A stretch of 56,092 nt of DNA from Endomicrobium sp. (GTDB lineage Bacteria; Elusimicrobiota; Endomicrobiia; Endomicrobiales; Endomicrobiaceae). The stretch spans positions 1 through 56,092 of the forward strand of contig JAISLA010000012.1 of assembly GCA_031260705.1 (NCBI GenBank). The letters run 5' to 3'. The position numbers were made by a program, and so were the translations under genes. Position 1 is the stretch's first letter, and each line of letters begins with the position of its first letter. A model generated the notes under the pieces. That model searched no databases. It saw nothing but the letters and a program-made list of their open reading frames with translations, and was not told where the DNA came from. Of the stretch, positions 18,173 to 28,911 are shown piece after piece.

Positions 18173-19384
18173 ATGAAGAATAAAGTTTTTACATCAGTGG
18201 GAGATGCGGTTAAAGATATTAAAGCGGGAAAAATGGTTATAGTTGTTGATGATCCCGGCAGAGAAAATGAAGGAGATTTAATTTGTGCTGCTGAAAAGAC
18301 TTCTCCTGAAGTTATAAATTTTATGACGAAGTATGGGAGAGGTCTTATCTGCGTTCCGATGAAGCATGAGAGGCTTGAAGAACTTGAAATAAAAAATATG
18401 GTTGAAAATTCGACGGAAAAAAAAGGTTGTTCTTTTACGATGTCAGTTGACTATAAAATAGGTACTACGACGGGTATATCGGCTTACGATAGATCTGTTA
18501 CCGTCAGAAAGCTCATTGATAAAACTGCAAAACCCGAAGATTTTGCAAGACCGGGTCACATATTTCCTTTGAGATGTAAAGAAAGAGGCGTTTTAGTCAG
18601 AACGGGTCATACAGAAGCAGCTGTTGATTTGGTTAGCCTTGCGGGATTTTACCCTGCTGGAGTTATATGCGAAATAATGAATAATGATGGGACAATGGCG
18701 AGGATGCCTGATTTGGTAAAGTTTGCAAAGAAGCATGATTTGCATATTATAACAATAGAGGAACTTGTAAATTACAGGCGCCGGACCGAAAAACTTATCA
18801 GTGAAAAAGTGACTGTTGATTTGCCTACAAGATATGGATACTTTAAGCTTGTTTTATTCGAGGATTTGATAACAAAAGATTCTCATATTGCTGTTGTAAA
18901 AGGCGTTGTAAAAAACAAGCAGAACGTTTTAGTAAGGGTTCATTCGTCGTGCGAAACGGGCGATATATTTCACTCTTTAAGATGCGACTGCGGCGATCAG
19001 CTTGAAAGGGCTTTAAAAGCTGTTGGAGAAGCGGAGCAGGGCGTAGTTTTATATATACATCAGGAAGGAAGAGGAATAGGGCTTGCAAATAAACTTCAAG
19101 CTTATAGTTTGCAGGAAAAAGGTATGGATACCGTAGAAGCTAATAAAGCACTCGGATTTGAGCCGGATTTAAGAGATTATGGAATAGGTGCTCAGATGTT
19201 GTCTGAACTCGGTATAAAAAGTATTAAGCTTATGACTAATAATCCCGGGAAAATAAATGGACTTGAGCGTTACGGTTTAAAAATTACAGAAAGAGTTCCG
19301 CTGGAAATCAGTCCTAGCAAGTCCAACGAAAAATATTTGAAGACTAAAAAAGAAAAAATGGGACATATATTAGAAGAGGTTTAA
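18173..19384 (+). CDS. ribBA: 3,4-dihydroxy-2-butanone-4-phosphate synthase / GTP cyclohydrolase II
   Basis: 403 aa fusion providing both precursors of lumazine, from ribulose 5-phosphate and GTP. The N-terminal DHBP synthase half shows DDPGRENEGDL near 26-36 and RTGHTEAAVDL near 143. The C-terminal GTP cyclohydrolase II half (from about 205) has the zinc site SSCETGDIFHSLRCDCGDQL near 258-277 and the EGRGIGL loop. Both halves look catalytically complete. This is the usual bacterial fusion arrangement and completes the pathway with its neighbours. Confidence 0.95.
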   Translation: MKNKVFTSVGDAVKDIKAGKMVIVVDDPGRENEGDLICAAEKTSPEVINFMTKYGRGLICVPMKHERLEELEIKNMVENSTEKKGCSFTMSVDYKIGTTTGISAYDRSVTVRKLIDKTAKPEDFARPGHIFPLRCKERGVLVRTGHTEAAVDLVSLAGFYPAGVICEIMNNDGTMARMPDLVKFAKKHDLHIITIEELVNYRRRTEKLISEKVTVDLPTRYGYFKLVLFEDLITKDSHIAVVKGVVKNKQNVLVRVHSSCETGDIFHSLRCDCGDQLERALKAVGEAEQGVVLYIHQEGRGIGLANKLQAYSLQEKGMDTVEANKALGFEPDLRDYGIGAQMLSELGIKSIKLMTNNPGKINGLERYGLKITERVPLEISPSKSNEKYLKTKKEKMGHILEEV

Positions 19385-19570
19385 AATGTTTTGCGAAGTA
19401 AACCTTGCTGTCTTTTGGCAGTGCGGGGAAAATAGGTGGTGTGGTCCGCGCCTGTCATTGCAGCCCTGAATTTGCGTGTTAATCTGTATTTTTAAAAAGA
19501 CTAATCATTATGTTTGATTTTTAAGTTTATAATGACAAATATATATGAATGAAAAGACGGAGAAAGAAAA

Positions 19571-20032
19571 ATGAAGATTGTCAGTGGGCAGTTAAATGCA
19601 CATGGAAAAAAATTTGCGATAGTGGTATCGAGATTTAACGAGTTTATAACAAATAAACTTATAAGCGGTGCAGAGGATATTCTCAAGAGACATTCGGTTG
19701 CAGACGAAGATATTTCCGTTTACTGGGTTCCGGGAGCTTTTGAAATTCCTGCGGTTGCAAAGAAAATCGCAGAAAACGGAAAGGTCGATGGAATAATTTG
19801 TCTGGGTTGTGTCATAAGGGGAGCTACTCCGCATTTTGATTATATCTCTGCTGAAGTTTCAAAGGGTGTCGCTTCCATATCGCTTCAGAGCAATGTTCCG
19901 GTAATTTTTGGCGTATTGACAACGGATTCAATAGAACAGGCTGTTGAAAGGGCTGGCACTAAAGCGGGAAATAAAGGATCTGATGCGGCAATGAGCGCAA
20001 TAGAGATGGTAAATTTATACTCGGCAATTTGA
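19571..20032 (+). CDS. ribH: 6,7-dimethyl-8-ribityllumazine synthase
   Basis: 153 aa, forming the icosahedral or pentameric lumazine synthase. It contains the substrate loop VPGAFEIP near 55-62, [14 protein letters not shown] near 82-95, and the C-terminal GNKGSDAA phosphate-binding segment. It is the last gene of the rib operon, 186 bases after ribBA. A strong promoter for the following tRNAs overlaps its stop codon, so the operon and the tRNA transcription unit are fused end to end. Confidence 0.95.
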   Translation: MKIVSGQLNAHGKKFAIVVSRFNEFITNKLISGAEDILKRHSVADEDISVYWVPGAFEIPAVAKKIAENGKVDGIICLGCVIRGATPHFDYISAEVSKGVASISLQSNVPVIFGVLTTDSIEQAVERAGTKAGNKGSDAAMSAIEMVNLYSAI

Positions 20033-20057
20033 CAAGAAAATGTTTTTATGTTATTCT
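20029..20057 (+). promoter_or_regulatory. promoter for tRNA-Lys/tRNA-Glu, overlapping the ribH stop codon
   Basis: TTGACA (20029-20034), 17 bases, TATTCT (20052-20057). The -35 box contains the ribH TGA. Transcription would begin near 20064, about 85 bases before tRNA-Lys. Confidence 0.65.
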
Positions 20058-20110
20058 TTGCAGGTTGTTAAAATTATTTAGTTATTTAGATTGTACTATT
20101 CTGTCAATTT

Positions 20111-20130
20111 TTAACAGTTATTAACAGTTA
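20111..20130. repeat. tandem 10-bp repeat in the tRNA leader
   Basis: TTAACAGTTA occurs twice in direct succession between the tRNA promoter and tRNA-Lys. It could be a small replication-slippage duplication or a protein-binding site; the sequence alone does not decide. Confidence 0.7.
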
Positions 20131-20147
20131 TTTTTTACTTCGCAGGT

Positions 20148-20220
20148 GGGCCCGTAGCTCAGCTGGCAGAGCACCTCACTTTTAATGAGGTTGTCGTGCG
20201 TTCGAACCGCACCGGGCTCA
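20148..20220 (+). tRNA. tRNA-Lys (anticodon TTT)
   Basis: 73 nt. Acceptor GGGCCCG/CGGGCTC, D arm GCTC...GAGC, anticodon loop CTTTTAA, T loop TTCGAAC. Discriminator A; no CCA encoded. Five bases separate it from tRNA-Glu. Confidence 0.95.
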
Positions 20221-20225
20221 TTTTT

Positions 20226-20298
20226 GCTCCCATCGTCTAGGGGTCTAGGACACAGGATTTTCAATCCTGCGACACGAGTTCAAATCTCGTTGGGAGCG
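20226..20298 (+). tRNA. tRNA-Glu (anticodon TTC)
   Basis: 73 nt. Acceptor GCTCCCA/TGGGAGC, anticodon stem CAGGA/TCCTG with loop TTTTCAA, T loop TTCAAAT. Discriminator G and no CCA, as usual for bacterial tRNA-Glu genes that rely on a CCA-adding enzyme. Co-transcribed with tRNA-Lys and probably with purA. Confidence 0.94.
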
Positions 20299-20339
20299 TT
20301 TATTTTTAAGGCGCACTCGCCTAATGCTAAATCATTTGA

Positions 20340-21674
<1,335 letters not shown>

Positions 21675-21683
21675 TACTGTTTT

Positions 21684-22355
21684 ATGAAAATAAAGCTTTT
21701 AAAGTTTACTGATGACCCAGAAAAAATATGTGCTGTAGCTGCAAAGTTATGTCGTAGTTCTGAGAATATAGATGAAATTTCCGGGAACTTTACGAAAGAA
21801 AAGATTAGAGAACTTCTCGGCAGAATTATTTCGTCTGGTCATTATTCCGTTTTGGAACATTCTTCTTTTACTTTCGGAGTCGAAGGAGTTTCGCGTACTT
21901 TGCTTGCGCAGCTTACAAGACACAGAATGGCTTCTTTTTCCGTTCAGAGTCAGAGGTGTGTAAGATTTGAAAGCGGCGTTGAGTATGTAGTTCCCGTCAC
22001 GATAAAAAAAAATAAAACATTGTTAAAAAAATATGACGATTTTTTAAAAAATGCTGAGGCGTTGTATAAAGAATTTTTAGATGCAGGTATTCCTGTAGAA
22101 GATGCCAGATACATTCTGCCTAATGCTTCAGCGACAAAAGTGGTAATTACGATGAATGCAAGGGAGCTTAGACACTTTTTCTCATTGAGATGCTGTAATA
22201 GATCGCAATGGGAAATAAGAGATATGGCGTGTCTTATGTTAAATCTCGTCAGAAAAGAAGCAACATTGTTGTTTTCCGATGCAGGACCTGATTGCGTAAG
22301 AGAAGGCTGTAATGAGGTTTTTCCATGCGGTAAGCCGTGGAAAAAATGTAAATAA
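21684..22355 (+). CDS. thyX: flavin-dependent thymidylate synthase
   Basis: 223 aa. It methylates dUMP to dTMP using FAD and methylene-tetrahydrofolate. The ThyX motif lies at 79-91 as RHRMASFSVQSQR; the position that is usually Asn is Ser here. The later RELRHFFSLRCCNRSQWEIR segment is also typical. The substrate-activating Ser in VQSQR is kept. FAD dependence links it functionally to the riboflavin operon just upstream. No thyA is seen in the window. Confidence 0.93.
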   Translation: MKIKLLKFTDDPEKICAVAAKLCRSSENIDEISGNFTKEKIRELLGRIISSGHYSVLEHSSFTFGVEGVSRTLLAQLTRHRMASFSVQSQRCVRFESGVEYVVPVTIKKNKTLLKKYDDFLKNAEALYKEFLDAGIPVEDARYILPNASATKVVITMNARELRHFFSLRCCNRSQWEIRDMACLMLNLVRKEATLLFSDAGPDCVREGCNEVFPCGKPWKKCK

Positions 22356-22494
22356 CGGATATTGAATTTTATTGTTATCATTCTTGACTTGATTCGGAAT
22401 CTGTTTTTAAATGGGCTGATGCTGAAGTAAGTTCCGAAATAATTTTGTTCGGCACTACGAATCTAGATAGTAATATATTTTCTGGAGTGATATA

Positions 22495-23670
22495 GTGTAT
22501 GAGGTATTTGACTTTTTAATATCTTTAGCAAGTATTCTTTTCTTTGCAAAAATTTTTGGCGAAATTGCTTTAAATCTCGGTCAGAATGCTGTAATCGGCG
22601 AACTTTTAGCAGGAATTTTTATAGGACCTAGCGTTTTGGGAATTGTACGCGAAACGCCTGTTTTATCAAATGTGTCCGAACTCGGCGCGATAATTCTTCT
22701 TTTCGAAGTCGGACTTTCAACAGATATAAAGGAGTTTTTAAAAGCAAGCGGCTGGGCGATGGTTGTAGCCTTAGTCGGGGTAATAGTTCCTTACTTTTTG
22801 GGATATTTTGTGTTTTTGCGCTTCGGACTTACGAATATGCAGGCAGTTTTTGCAGGTGCTGTTCTTACGGCAACTTCCGTAGGTATCACAATAAGAGTGT
22901 TTATGGATTTAAAGTGTCTTAAAACTGAAGAAGCAAAAATAGTGCTTGGTGCTACAGTTATTGATGATGTTATAGGGCTTACAATGCTTGCCGTTATTTT
23001 AAAGCTTATTACGAGCGAAACCGTCAGTTTTGGAACTGTCGCGTATATAAGCGGAACTGCTGTACTGTTTTTAGTGTTGTCCGTCGTCGTTGGTGTACTT
23101 ATAGTGCCTACAATTTTTAAATTTATTTCTAAAATGAAACAATCTTACATAGTATCTATCATGGGGATTGTTTTCTGTTTTATTGTATCGGCGCTCTCAA
23201 CTAAAATTGAGCTTGCTCCTATAATAGGAGCGTTTGTTGCGGGACTTGTTCTTTCAACGATAAAACAAAGCGAAGAGATAAAAAAAGATATAAAACCGAT
23301 TTATGCGGTTTTTGTACCTATGTTTTTTGTTCTGATGGGTACTGAGGTGGATATAAGTACATTTAATCCTTTTATTGCAGCAAACAGAGAAATTTTAGTT
23401 TTAACGAGTGTACTTTTTGTTGTTGCTTTTGTGGGTAAGATAGTGGCTGGTTTTGCCGTATTAAAAAAAGGAATCAATAAACTTTTAATAGGCGTTTCAA
23501 TGGTGCCGCGTGGTGAAGTGGGATTGATATTTGCAGAAATGGGTTTGAAAAATAATATTTTCGAAACGCGGGATTACAGTGCTTTGATTGCTGTTATAAT
23601 GCTTACGACTTTTATTGCTCCGATAATATTAAAATATCTTATATCAAAGCAGAAAGATAATTCAGCATAA
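22495..23670 (+). CDS. cation/proton antiporter, CPA2 family
   Basis: 391 aa with about 12 hydrophobic segments and no C-terminal RCK/TrkA domain. The ND-type ion-binding pair appears as VIDDVIG near residue 160, and MVPRGEVGLIFAE near 340 is the conserved late helix. It probably exchanges Na+ or K+ for H+ across the inner membrane. The start codon is GTG at 22495, with GGAGTG about eight bases upstream. It precedes the hydrogenase operon by 282 bases with no clear link. Ion specificity cannot be told from sequence alone. Confidence 0.85.
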   Translation: MYEVFDFLISLASILFFAKIFGEIALNLGQNAVIGELLAGIFIGPSVLGIVRETPVLSNVSELGAIILLFEVGLSTDIKEFLKASGWAMVVALVGVIVPYFLGYFVFLRFGLTNMQAVFAGAVLTATSVGITIRVFMDLKCLKTEEAKIVLGATVIDDVIGLTMLAVILKLITSETVSFGTVAYISGTAVLFLVLSVVVGVLIVPTIFKFISKMKQSYIVSIMGIVFCFIVSALSTKIELAPIIGAFVAGLVLSTIKQSEEIKKDIKPIYAVFVPMFFVLMGTEVDISTFNPFIAANREILVLTSVLFVVAFVGKIVAGFAVLKKGINKLLIGVSMVPRGEVGLIFAEMGLKNNIFETRDYSALIAVIMLTTFIAPIILKYLISKQKDNSA

Positions 23671-23875
23671 TAAAAACCGGCGGTTTTACGCAAAATATAA
23701 AAGGTTAAATTATTGATTGTTGTCTCTCTTTTCTTTACTTTTTCAGCAGGCGATATTTCTATTTTAATATCATCGTTTATTTTATAAAAGTAGATAATAT
23801 TTGGGAGAAAACACTTGACCTGTTTTTTGCTTTTCAACTAAAGAAGACATCGGATTGTTTAGCGAGTATTGTTTA

Positions 23876-23904
23876 TTGACAGATTACTGGATTTAAAGTA
23901 GTAA
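23876..23904 (+). promoter_or_regulatory. candidate promoter of the hydrogenase operon
   Basis: A perfect TTGACA at 23876-23881 is followed after 17 bases by TAGTAA, a poor -10 (three of six matches). A one-base shift gives AGTAAT. The -35 is convincing but the -10 is not. GAGGAG before ATG 23953 is the ribosome site. Confidence 0.4.
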
Positions 23905-23952
23905 TAATACAGAACTTACTGTTTGTTATAAATTTTCAGAGGAGCAGAGCGA

Positions 23953-24441
23953 ATGGGTTCAAATTATAGTAAGTTTGAAACAGTATGCCGGATTCTCAAA
24001 GAAAATAGTTTTGATGAGTCAAAGCTGATACCAATTCTTCAGGCTGTTCAGGAAGAATATAGATATTTGCCAAAAGAAATTTTAGTTTTTATAGCGTCGT
24101 CGCTGAACATTTTTCCTGCAAGCGTTTACGGGATTGCGACATTTTTTGCGCATTTTACTTTAAAACATAAGGGCAAACATATTATAAAAATTTGTGATGG
24201 AATAGCCTGCCATGTAAAAAAATCTAACAATCTTATAAATGCTCTAAAAAATAAACTTGGATTAAAAGAAGCTGAATATTCTACAAAAGATATGCTTTTT
24301 ACTATTGAAACGATTTCGTGTCTTGGCGCATGCGGTCTTGCTCCTGTTTTTCTTATAGACGAAGACATTTACGGGCAGATGACTCCCGATAAAGCTGTTG
24401 AACTGATTGATAAGATAATGGAACAAGAGAGGGTAAAATAG
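23953..24441 (+). CDS. hydC: NuoE-like [2Fe-2S] subunit of NAD-linked [FeFe] hydrogenase
   Basis: 162 aa. It has the thioredoxin-like [2Fe-2S] fold of complex I 24-kDa subunits, with cluster cysteines in CDGIACH and CLGACG and the N-terminal YRYLPKEILVFIA helix region. In trimeric HydABC hydrogenases this subunit relays electrons between the flavin subunit and the catalytic subunit. It overlaps hydB by one base (TAGTG). Gene order hydC-hydB-hydA is that of the bifurcating group A3 enzymes. Confidence 0.92.
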   Translation: MGSNYSKFETVCRILKENSFDESKLIPILQAVQEEYRYLPKEILVFIASSLNIFPASVYGIATFFAHFTLKHKGKHIIKICDGIACHVKKSNNLINALKNKLGLKEAEYSTKDMLFTIETISCLGACGLAPVFLIDEDIYGQMTPDKAVELIDKIMEQERVK

Positions 24442-26312
24442 TGATAGATTTAGATAACATAACACGGTCAGTTAAAAAGGCCGGAAAAAATATAACTAAA
24501 AGAATTATTGTCTGTGCAGGTACAGGCTGTGTTGCAAGCGGCTCCATTAAAGTTTTTGAAAGTTTTGTAATTGCTGCAAAAGAATTGGAGATAAGCGTAT
24601 GTGTCGAATTGAAAGAGGAAAACAGCGGAATATTATTGTCTAGAAGCGGTTGTCAGGGGTTTTGTCAGAAAGGACCTCTTGTAAATATTTTACCTGCCGG
24701 GATACTTTATATAAAAGTTAAAGTTGATGATGTAAAAGAAATTTTGGAAAAAAGCATTAAAAATGACAGTCTTATAGACAGACTTTGTTATAGTGATAAC
24801 GGGAAAGTATGTAAGGGACAGGATGAAATTCCTTTCTATAAAAAACAGTACAGGATGGTTATTAAACAATGCGGCGTTGTAGATCCTGAGAATATTAAAG
24901 AATATATTTCTATCGGCGGATACAAAGCCGCAGAGAAAGCTTGCACGGAGATGACTGATAAGGAGATATGTGATATAGTTTTGGCAGCTGGCTTAAGAGG
25001 ACGCGGCGGTGGTGGGTTTCCTGTCGGTAAAAAGTGGAATTTAGCCAGAAATCAGACGGCTTCAAAGAAATATATTATTTGTAACGGCGACGAAGGCGAT
25101 CCGGGTGCATTTATGGATAGAAGTGTTATGGAAGGAAATCCGCACGGGATTATAGAAGGTTTGATAATTGCGGCAAAAGCAACCGGTGCCGATGAAGGAT
25201 ACGTATATGTGAGAACAGAATACGCTCTTGCTATTAAGAGAATGAAAAAAGCGATGAAAGATGCGTACGATATCAAAGTTTTGGGAAAAAATATTTTCGG
25301 ATCGGGATATAATTTTACGCTTCACGTTATGGAAGGAGCTGGAGCTTTTGTATGCGGCGAGGAGATTGCGTTGATAGCTTCGGTTGAAGGAAAAAGGGGA
25401 ATGCCTTTGCCGAAACCGCCCTTTCCTGCACAGAGCGGATTATGGGGGAAACCTACTACGATAAATAATGTAGAAACTCTTGCGACTATTCCTATGATAA
25501 TAAATTATGGTGCAGACGTTTTCAGAGAGACGGGAACCGTGTCTTCTCCCGGAACAAAAACATTTGCATTGACCGGACATGTTTTAAATACGGGACTCAT
25601 TGAAGTTTCTTTGGGATCGACTTTGAGACAGATAATATTTGACATTTCGGGCGGAGTTACAGATGGAAAAGGAAATGTTAAAGACGGTAATTTTAAAGCT
25701 GTCCAGATAGGTGGACCTTCAGGCGGCTGTTTGACTGAAGAACATCTTGATCTTTCGTTGGATTTTGATTCTTTAAAAAAAGTTGGCGCTATGGTGGGTT
25801 CAGGCGGACTTGTAGTAATGAATAAAAGTACCTGTATGGTAAACATTGCAAAGTTTTTTATGCAGTTTACGCAGAATGAATCTTGCGGAAAATGCGTTTT
25901 GTGCCGCGAAGGAACAAAACAGATGCTTTTGATGCTTAGCGATATTACTGAGGGCAAAGCGGACGAAGATACCATTTCGCTTTTGGAAAAACTTGCCAGA
26001 GCGGTTCAGATAGGTTCTCTGTGCGGTCTTGGTAAAACTGCTCCTAATCCGGTTTTGTCAACTTTAAAATATTTTAGGAATGAATATGATGCTCATGTTA
26101 AAGATAAGAGATGTCCTGCGGGAGAATGCAAAAGTCTTATAAGTTATAGAATAACCGATAAATGTATTGGCTGTACGGTTTGTGCAATGAAATGTCCTGC
26201 GAAAGCGATAAGTAGCGAGCGCGGACAGAAACATAAAATTGATGTTGTAAAATGCGTAAAATGCGGTATTTGTATAAAATCATGCGAATTTGATGCAATA
26301 GAGATGGTGTAA
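24441..26312 (+). CDS. hydB: NuoF-like NADH/FMN subunit of [FeFe] hydrogenase
   Basis: 623 aa. Domains in order: an N-terminal thioredoxin-like [2Fe-2S] domain (CAGTGC near 24-29, later CQGFC), the NuoF core with the FMN/NADH loops RGRGGGGFP and NGDEGDPGAFMDR, the [4Fe-4S] site SCGKCVLCREG with a distal Cys, and a C-terminal 2x[4Fe-4S] ferredoxin (CIGCTVCAMKCP and CVKCGICIKSC). That is the full set for an NAD(P)H- and ferredoxin-using HydB. The start is GTG 24441 overlapping the hydC stop. Confidence 0.93.
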   Translation: MIDLDNITRSVKKAGKNITKRIIVCAGTGCVASGSIKVFESFVIAAKELEISVCVELKEENSGILLSRSGCQGFCQKGPLVNILPAGILYIKVKVDDVKEILEKSIKNDSLIDRLCYSDNGKVCKGQDEIPFYKKQYRMVIKQCGVVDPENIKEYISIGGYKAAEKACTEMTDKEICDIVLAAGLRGRGGGGFPVGKKWNLARNQTASKKYIICNGDEGDPGAFMDRSVMEGNPHGIIEGLIIAAKATGADEGYVYVRTEYALAIKRMKKAMKDAYDIKVLGKNIFGSGYNFTLHVMEGAGAFVCGEEIALIASVEGKRGMPLPKPPFPAQSGLWGKPTTINNVETLATIPMIINYGADVFRETGTVSSPGTKTFALTGHVLNTGLIEVSLGSTLRQIIFDISGGVTDGKGNVKDGNFKAVQIGGPSGGCLTEEHLDLSLDFDSLKKVGAMVGSGGLVVMNKSTCMVNIAKFFMQFTQNESCGKCVLCREGTKQMLLMLSDITEGKADEDTISLLEKLARAVQIGSLCGLGKTAPNPVLSTLKYFRNEYDAHVKDKRCPAGECKSLISYRITDKCIGCTVCAMKCPAKAISSERGQKHKIDVVKCVKCGICIKSCEFDAIEMV

Positions 26313-26383
26313 AAATGTATTGCGTTTACATCGGAATGAAAATATCGAACTGGGTTGTTATTCAGAATTAGGCGGTTGAGCTG

Positions 26384-28387
26384 ATGGAAAAATATTTGAC
26401 GGTAAACGGCAGAAGAGTTTCGTTTACCGACGAGAAAAATCTTTTGGAAATTATAAGAAAAGAAAATATAGAGTTGCCGTCGTTTTGTTATAATTCGGAA
26501 CTCAGCATCTATGGTTCATGCAGGCTTTGTATGGTGGAAATTGAAGGCAGGGGAATACTTTCCGCGTGTTCCACACCGCCTGAAAGCGGAATGGAAATTA
26601 AGACAAGCAATGAACATATAATAGAAGTGAGAAAAATTATAATAGAACTTTTACTTGCAAATCATGACAGGGAATGCACTACTTGCGGGAAAAGCGAAAC
26701 CTGTCAGCTTCAGACGTTAGCAAGAAGGCTTGGCATTAATAAAATAAGATTTAAAAACGTTATGTATAAAGAACCTAAAGATTTGTCTACATACTCTTTA
26801 GTGAGAGAGTCCGGTAAGTGTATTCTTTGCGGCAACTGCGTAAGATTTTGCGATGAAATACAAAGCGTGGGAGCAATAGGTTTTGCAAACCGAGGTTCAA
26901 AATCTGTAATTTGTCCGAGTTTCGGAGGTGATTTGGGATCGTCGGAATGTGTTTACTGCGGACAATGCGCAAGAGTGTGTCCTACCGGTGCAATTATGCC
27001 TAAATCTGAAATAAGCTATGTGTGGAAAGTTTTAAGCGATCCTAAGAAAAAAGTTGTGGTTGCGATAGCGCCTGCGGTGCGCGCAGCAATCGGCGAAGCA
27101 TTCGGATTTGATGATGGGAATGGAACTGAAACTGCTGGAAAAATTGTAACGGCTTTGCGTTCTATAGGTTTTGCAAAAGTTTTTGATGTTTCGTTTGCCG
27201 CGGATATGACAATAGTTGAAGAAGCAGACGAATTTCTCAACCGGCTGGAAGAAAATAAAGATATGCCTCTGTTTACGTCGTGCTGTCCTGCATGGGTGAA
27301 ATTTGTAGAGCAGTATTATCCTGATTTTATTTCGAATCTTTCAAGCTGTCGTTCTCCTCAGGCAATGTATGGCTCTGTTGCAAAAAAAATTATGCCTGAA
27401 ATGTTCAAAATTCCGAAAGAAGATTTGATTGTAGTTTCAATAATGCCGTGTACGGCAAAAAAATTCGAGGCGAGAAGACCTGAACTTTCAAAAAACGGTG
27501 TTGCGGATATTGATTATGTTTTAACGACGCAGGAACTTACAAGAATGATTGAAGAGGCGGGACTGCTTTTTGGCGAACTTGAACCGTCGGCATTTGATAT
27601 GCCTTTGGGGTTCAAAACCGGCGGAGGAGTAATATTCGGCAATTCCGGCGGCGTAACTGAAGCTGTTTTGAGAAATATTGTAAATGATAATTCCGGCGGA
27701 ACGGATAAAACTGAGCAGTTTGTTTTTGTACGTGGTAAAGACGGCTTGAGAGAAGTAAAAGTAAATTTTGCCGGCAGAGAGCTTAATATTGTAGTTGTTT
27801 ATGGGTTGAAAAATGCAAGAAAAATTTTGAAAGATATTAAAGTTGACAGGTCGAGATATGATTTTGTGGAAGTTATGGCATGCCCCGGAGGATGTATAGG
27901 CGGCGCCGGGCAGCCCGTTTATAAGGATTTATCGGTAAGAAAAACAAGGACCAAAGTTTTGTATGAAAGCGATAAAACTATGGAACTCCGAAGACCGCAG
28001 GATAATCCATATGTTCAGAAAGTATATAAAGATTATCTCAATAAACCGGGAAGCTGTGCAGCTCATGAGTATTTGCATACAGGATATAAATATAGGAAGA
28101 GGTTTAATGAAACATTTGAAATCTATAAACCTGCAAAAGAAGGTAATATTAAAGTCAATGTGTGTTTCGGAAATAGCTGTATGCAGAGAGGTTCGGAGGA
28201 AATTTTAAAACATATTGTCAGTTTTGTCGAGAACGGTAAATATAGGGACAGAGTAGGTATAGAAGTTTCTATATGTTTGGAAAAATGTTTTAAAGGACCG
28301 GTTGTAAAAGTTGCAAACCGGACGCTTGAGTATTGCACTCCTAAAGCGGCGGAGGAAGCGATACAGGAAGAACTGATGAAAAAATGA
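26384..28387 (+). CDS. hydA: [FeFe] hydrogenase catalytic subunit
   Basis: 667 aa. An N-terminal plant-type [2Fe-2S] domain and a His-Cys [4Fe-4S] site (CTTCGKSETCQL near 105) come first, followed by two [4Fe-4S] motifs (CILCGNCVRFC, CVYCGQCARVCP). The H-cluster domain carries TSCCPAW, MPCTAKKFE and MACPGGCIGGAGQP, so all cluster ligands are present. A C-terminal thioredoxin-like [2Fe-2S] domain (VCFGNSC and ICLEKC) matches the Thermotoga HydA layout. It evolves or oxidises H2, probably coupling NADH and ferredoxin by electron bifurcation. Maturases HydEFG are not in the window. Confidence 0.95.
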   Translation: MEKYLTVNGRRVSFTDEKNLLEIIRKENIELPSFCYNSELSIYGSCRLCMVEIEGRGILSACSTPPESGMEIKTSNEHIIEVRKIIIELLLANHDRECTTCGKSETCQLQTLARRLGINKIRFKNVMYKEPKDLSTYSLVRESGKCILCGNCVRFCDEIQSVGAIGFANRGSKSVICPSFGGDLGSSECVYCGQCARVCPTGAIMPKSEISYVWKVLSDPKKKVVVAIAPAVRAAIGEAFGFDDGNGTETAGKIVTALRSIGFAKVFDVSFAADMTIVEEADEFLNRLEENKDMPLFTSCCPAWVKFVEQYYPDFISNLSSCRSPQAMYGSVAKKIMPEMFKIPKEDLIVVSIMPCTAKKFEARRPELSKNGVADIDYVLTTQELTRMIEEAGLLFGELEPSAFDMPLGFKTGGGVIFGNSGGVTEAVLRNIVNDNSGGTDKTEQFVFVRGKDGLREVKVNFAGRELNIVVVYGLKNARKILKDIKVDRSRYDFVEVMACPGGCIGGAGQPVYKDLSVRKTRTKVLYESDKTMELRRPQDNPYVQKVYKDYLNKPGSCAAHEYLHTGYKYRKRFNETFEIYKPAKEGNIKVNVCFGNSCMQRGSEEILKHIVSFVENGKYRDRVGIEVSICLEKCFKGPVVKVANRTLEYCTPKAAEEAIQEELMKK

Positions 28388-28469
28388 CAAAAATATGTAA
28401 ACGGAATTGTGATAGTTGATTACTCATAATCTTGCTTTACGATAACTTATCAAAGGGTATTTAATAAAT

Positions 28470-28892
28470 ATGAACAGGATTATGGGAATTGATTACGGCT
28501 TAAAACGAATAGGAATTGCGATTACAGATTTTTTGCGGATTACCGCAAGCCCTTTTGAAACTGTTAAAAATGTGTCTTTAAAGAAAAATGCGTTAAAAAT
28601 TTTAGAAATTGCAAAAAACAACGGTGTTTCAGTAATTGTTTTGGGATTGCCTTTAAATATGAACGGCACTGAAGGCGGGATGGCTGAAACCGTCCGTAAG
28701 TTTATTGAAGAAATTAAATTTCTTTCGGATATTGAAGTAACAACTGTTGACGAGAGGCTTACGACGGTGCAGGCTGAAAGAATGCTTATTGAAGAAGCTG
28801 ATATTTCCAGAGAAAAGCGAAAAGGTCTTAAAGACAAAGTTGCTGCAGCATTAATTTTGCAGACGTATTTAGATATGCAGGCGGAAAAGTAA
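28470..28892 (+). CDS. ruvX: YqgF/RuvX family 16S rRNA-processing nuclease
   Basis: 140 aa, RNase H-like fold. It starts MNRIMGIDYGLKRIGIAITD, with the catalytic Asp at residue 8, then VIVLGLPLNMNGTEG, and VDERLTTVQAE holding the second acidic residue. RuvX/YqgF is implicated in 16S rRNA 5'-end processing and is often called a putative Holliday junction resolvase. It is co-oriented with mltG (19-base gap), the order seen in many bacteria. It is intact, unlike the ruvC remnant at 33.9 kb. Confidence 0.92.
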   Translation: MNRIMGIDYGLKRIGIAITDFLRITASPFETVKNVSLKKNALKILEIAKNNGVSVIVLGLPLNMNGTEGGMAETVRKFIEEIKFLSDIEVTTVDERLTTVQAERMLIEEADISREKRKGLKDKVAAALILQTYLDMQAEK

Positions 28893-28911
28893 AAGAGGAG
28901 TTTAAAAAGCA

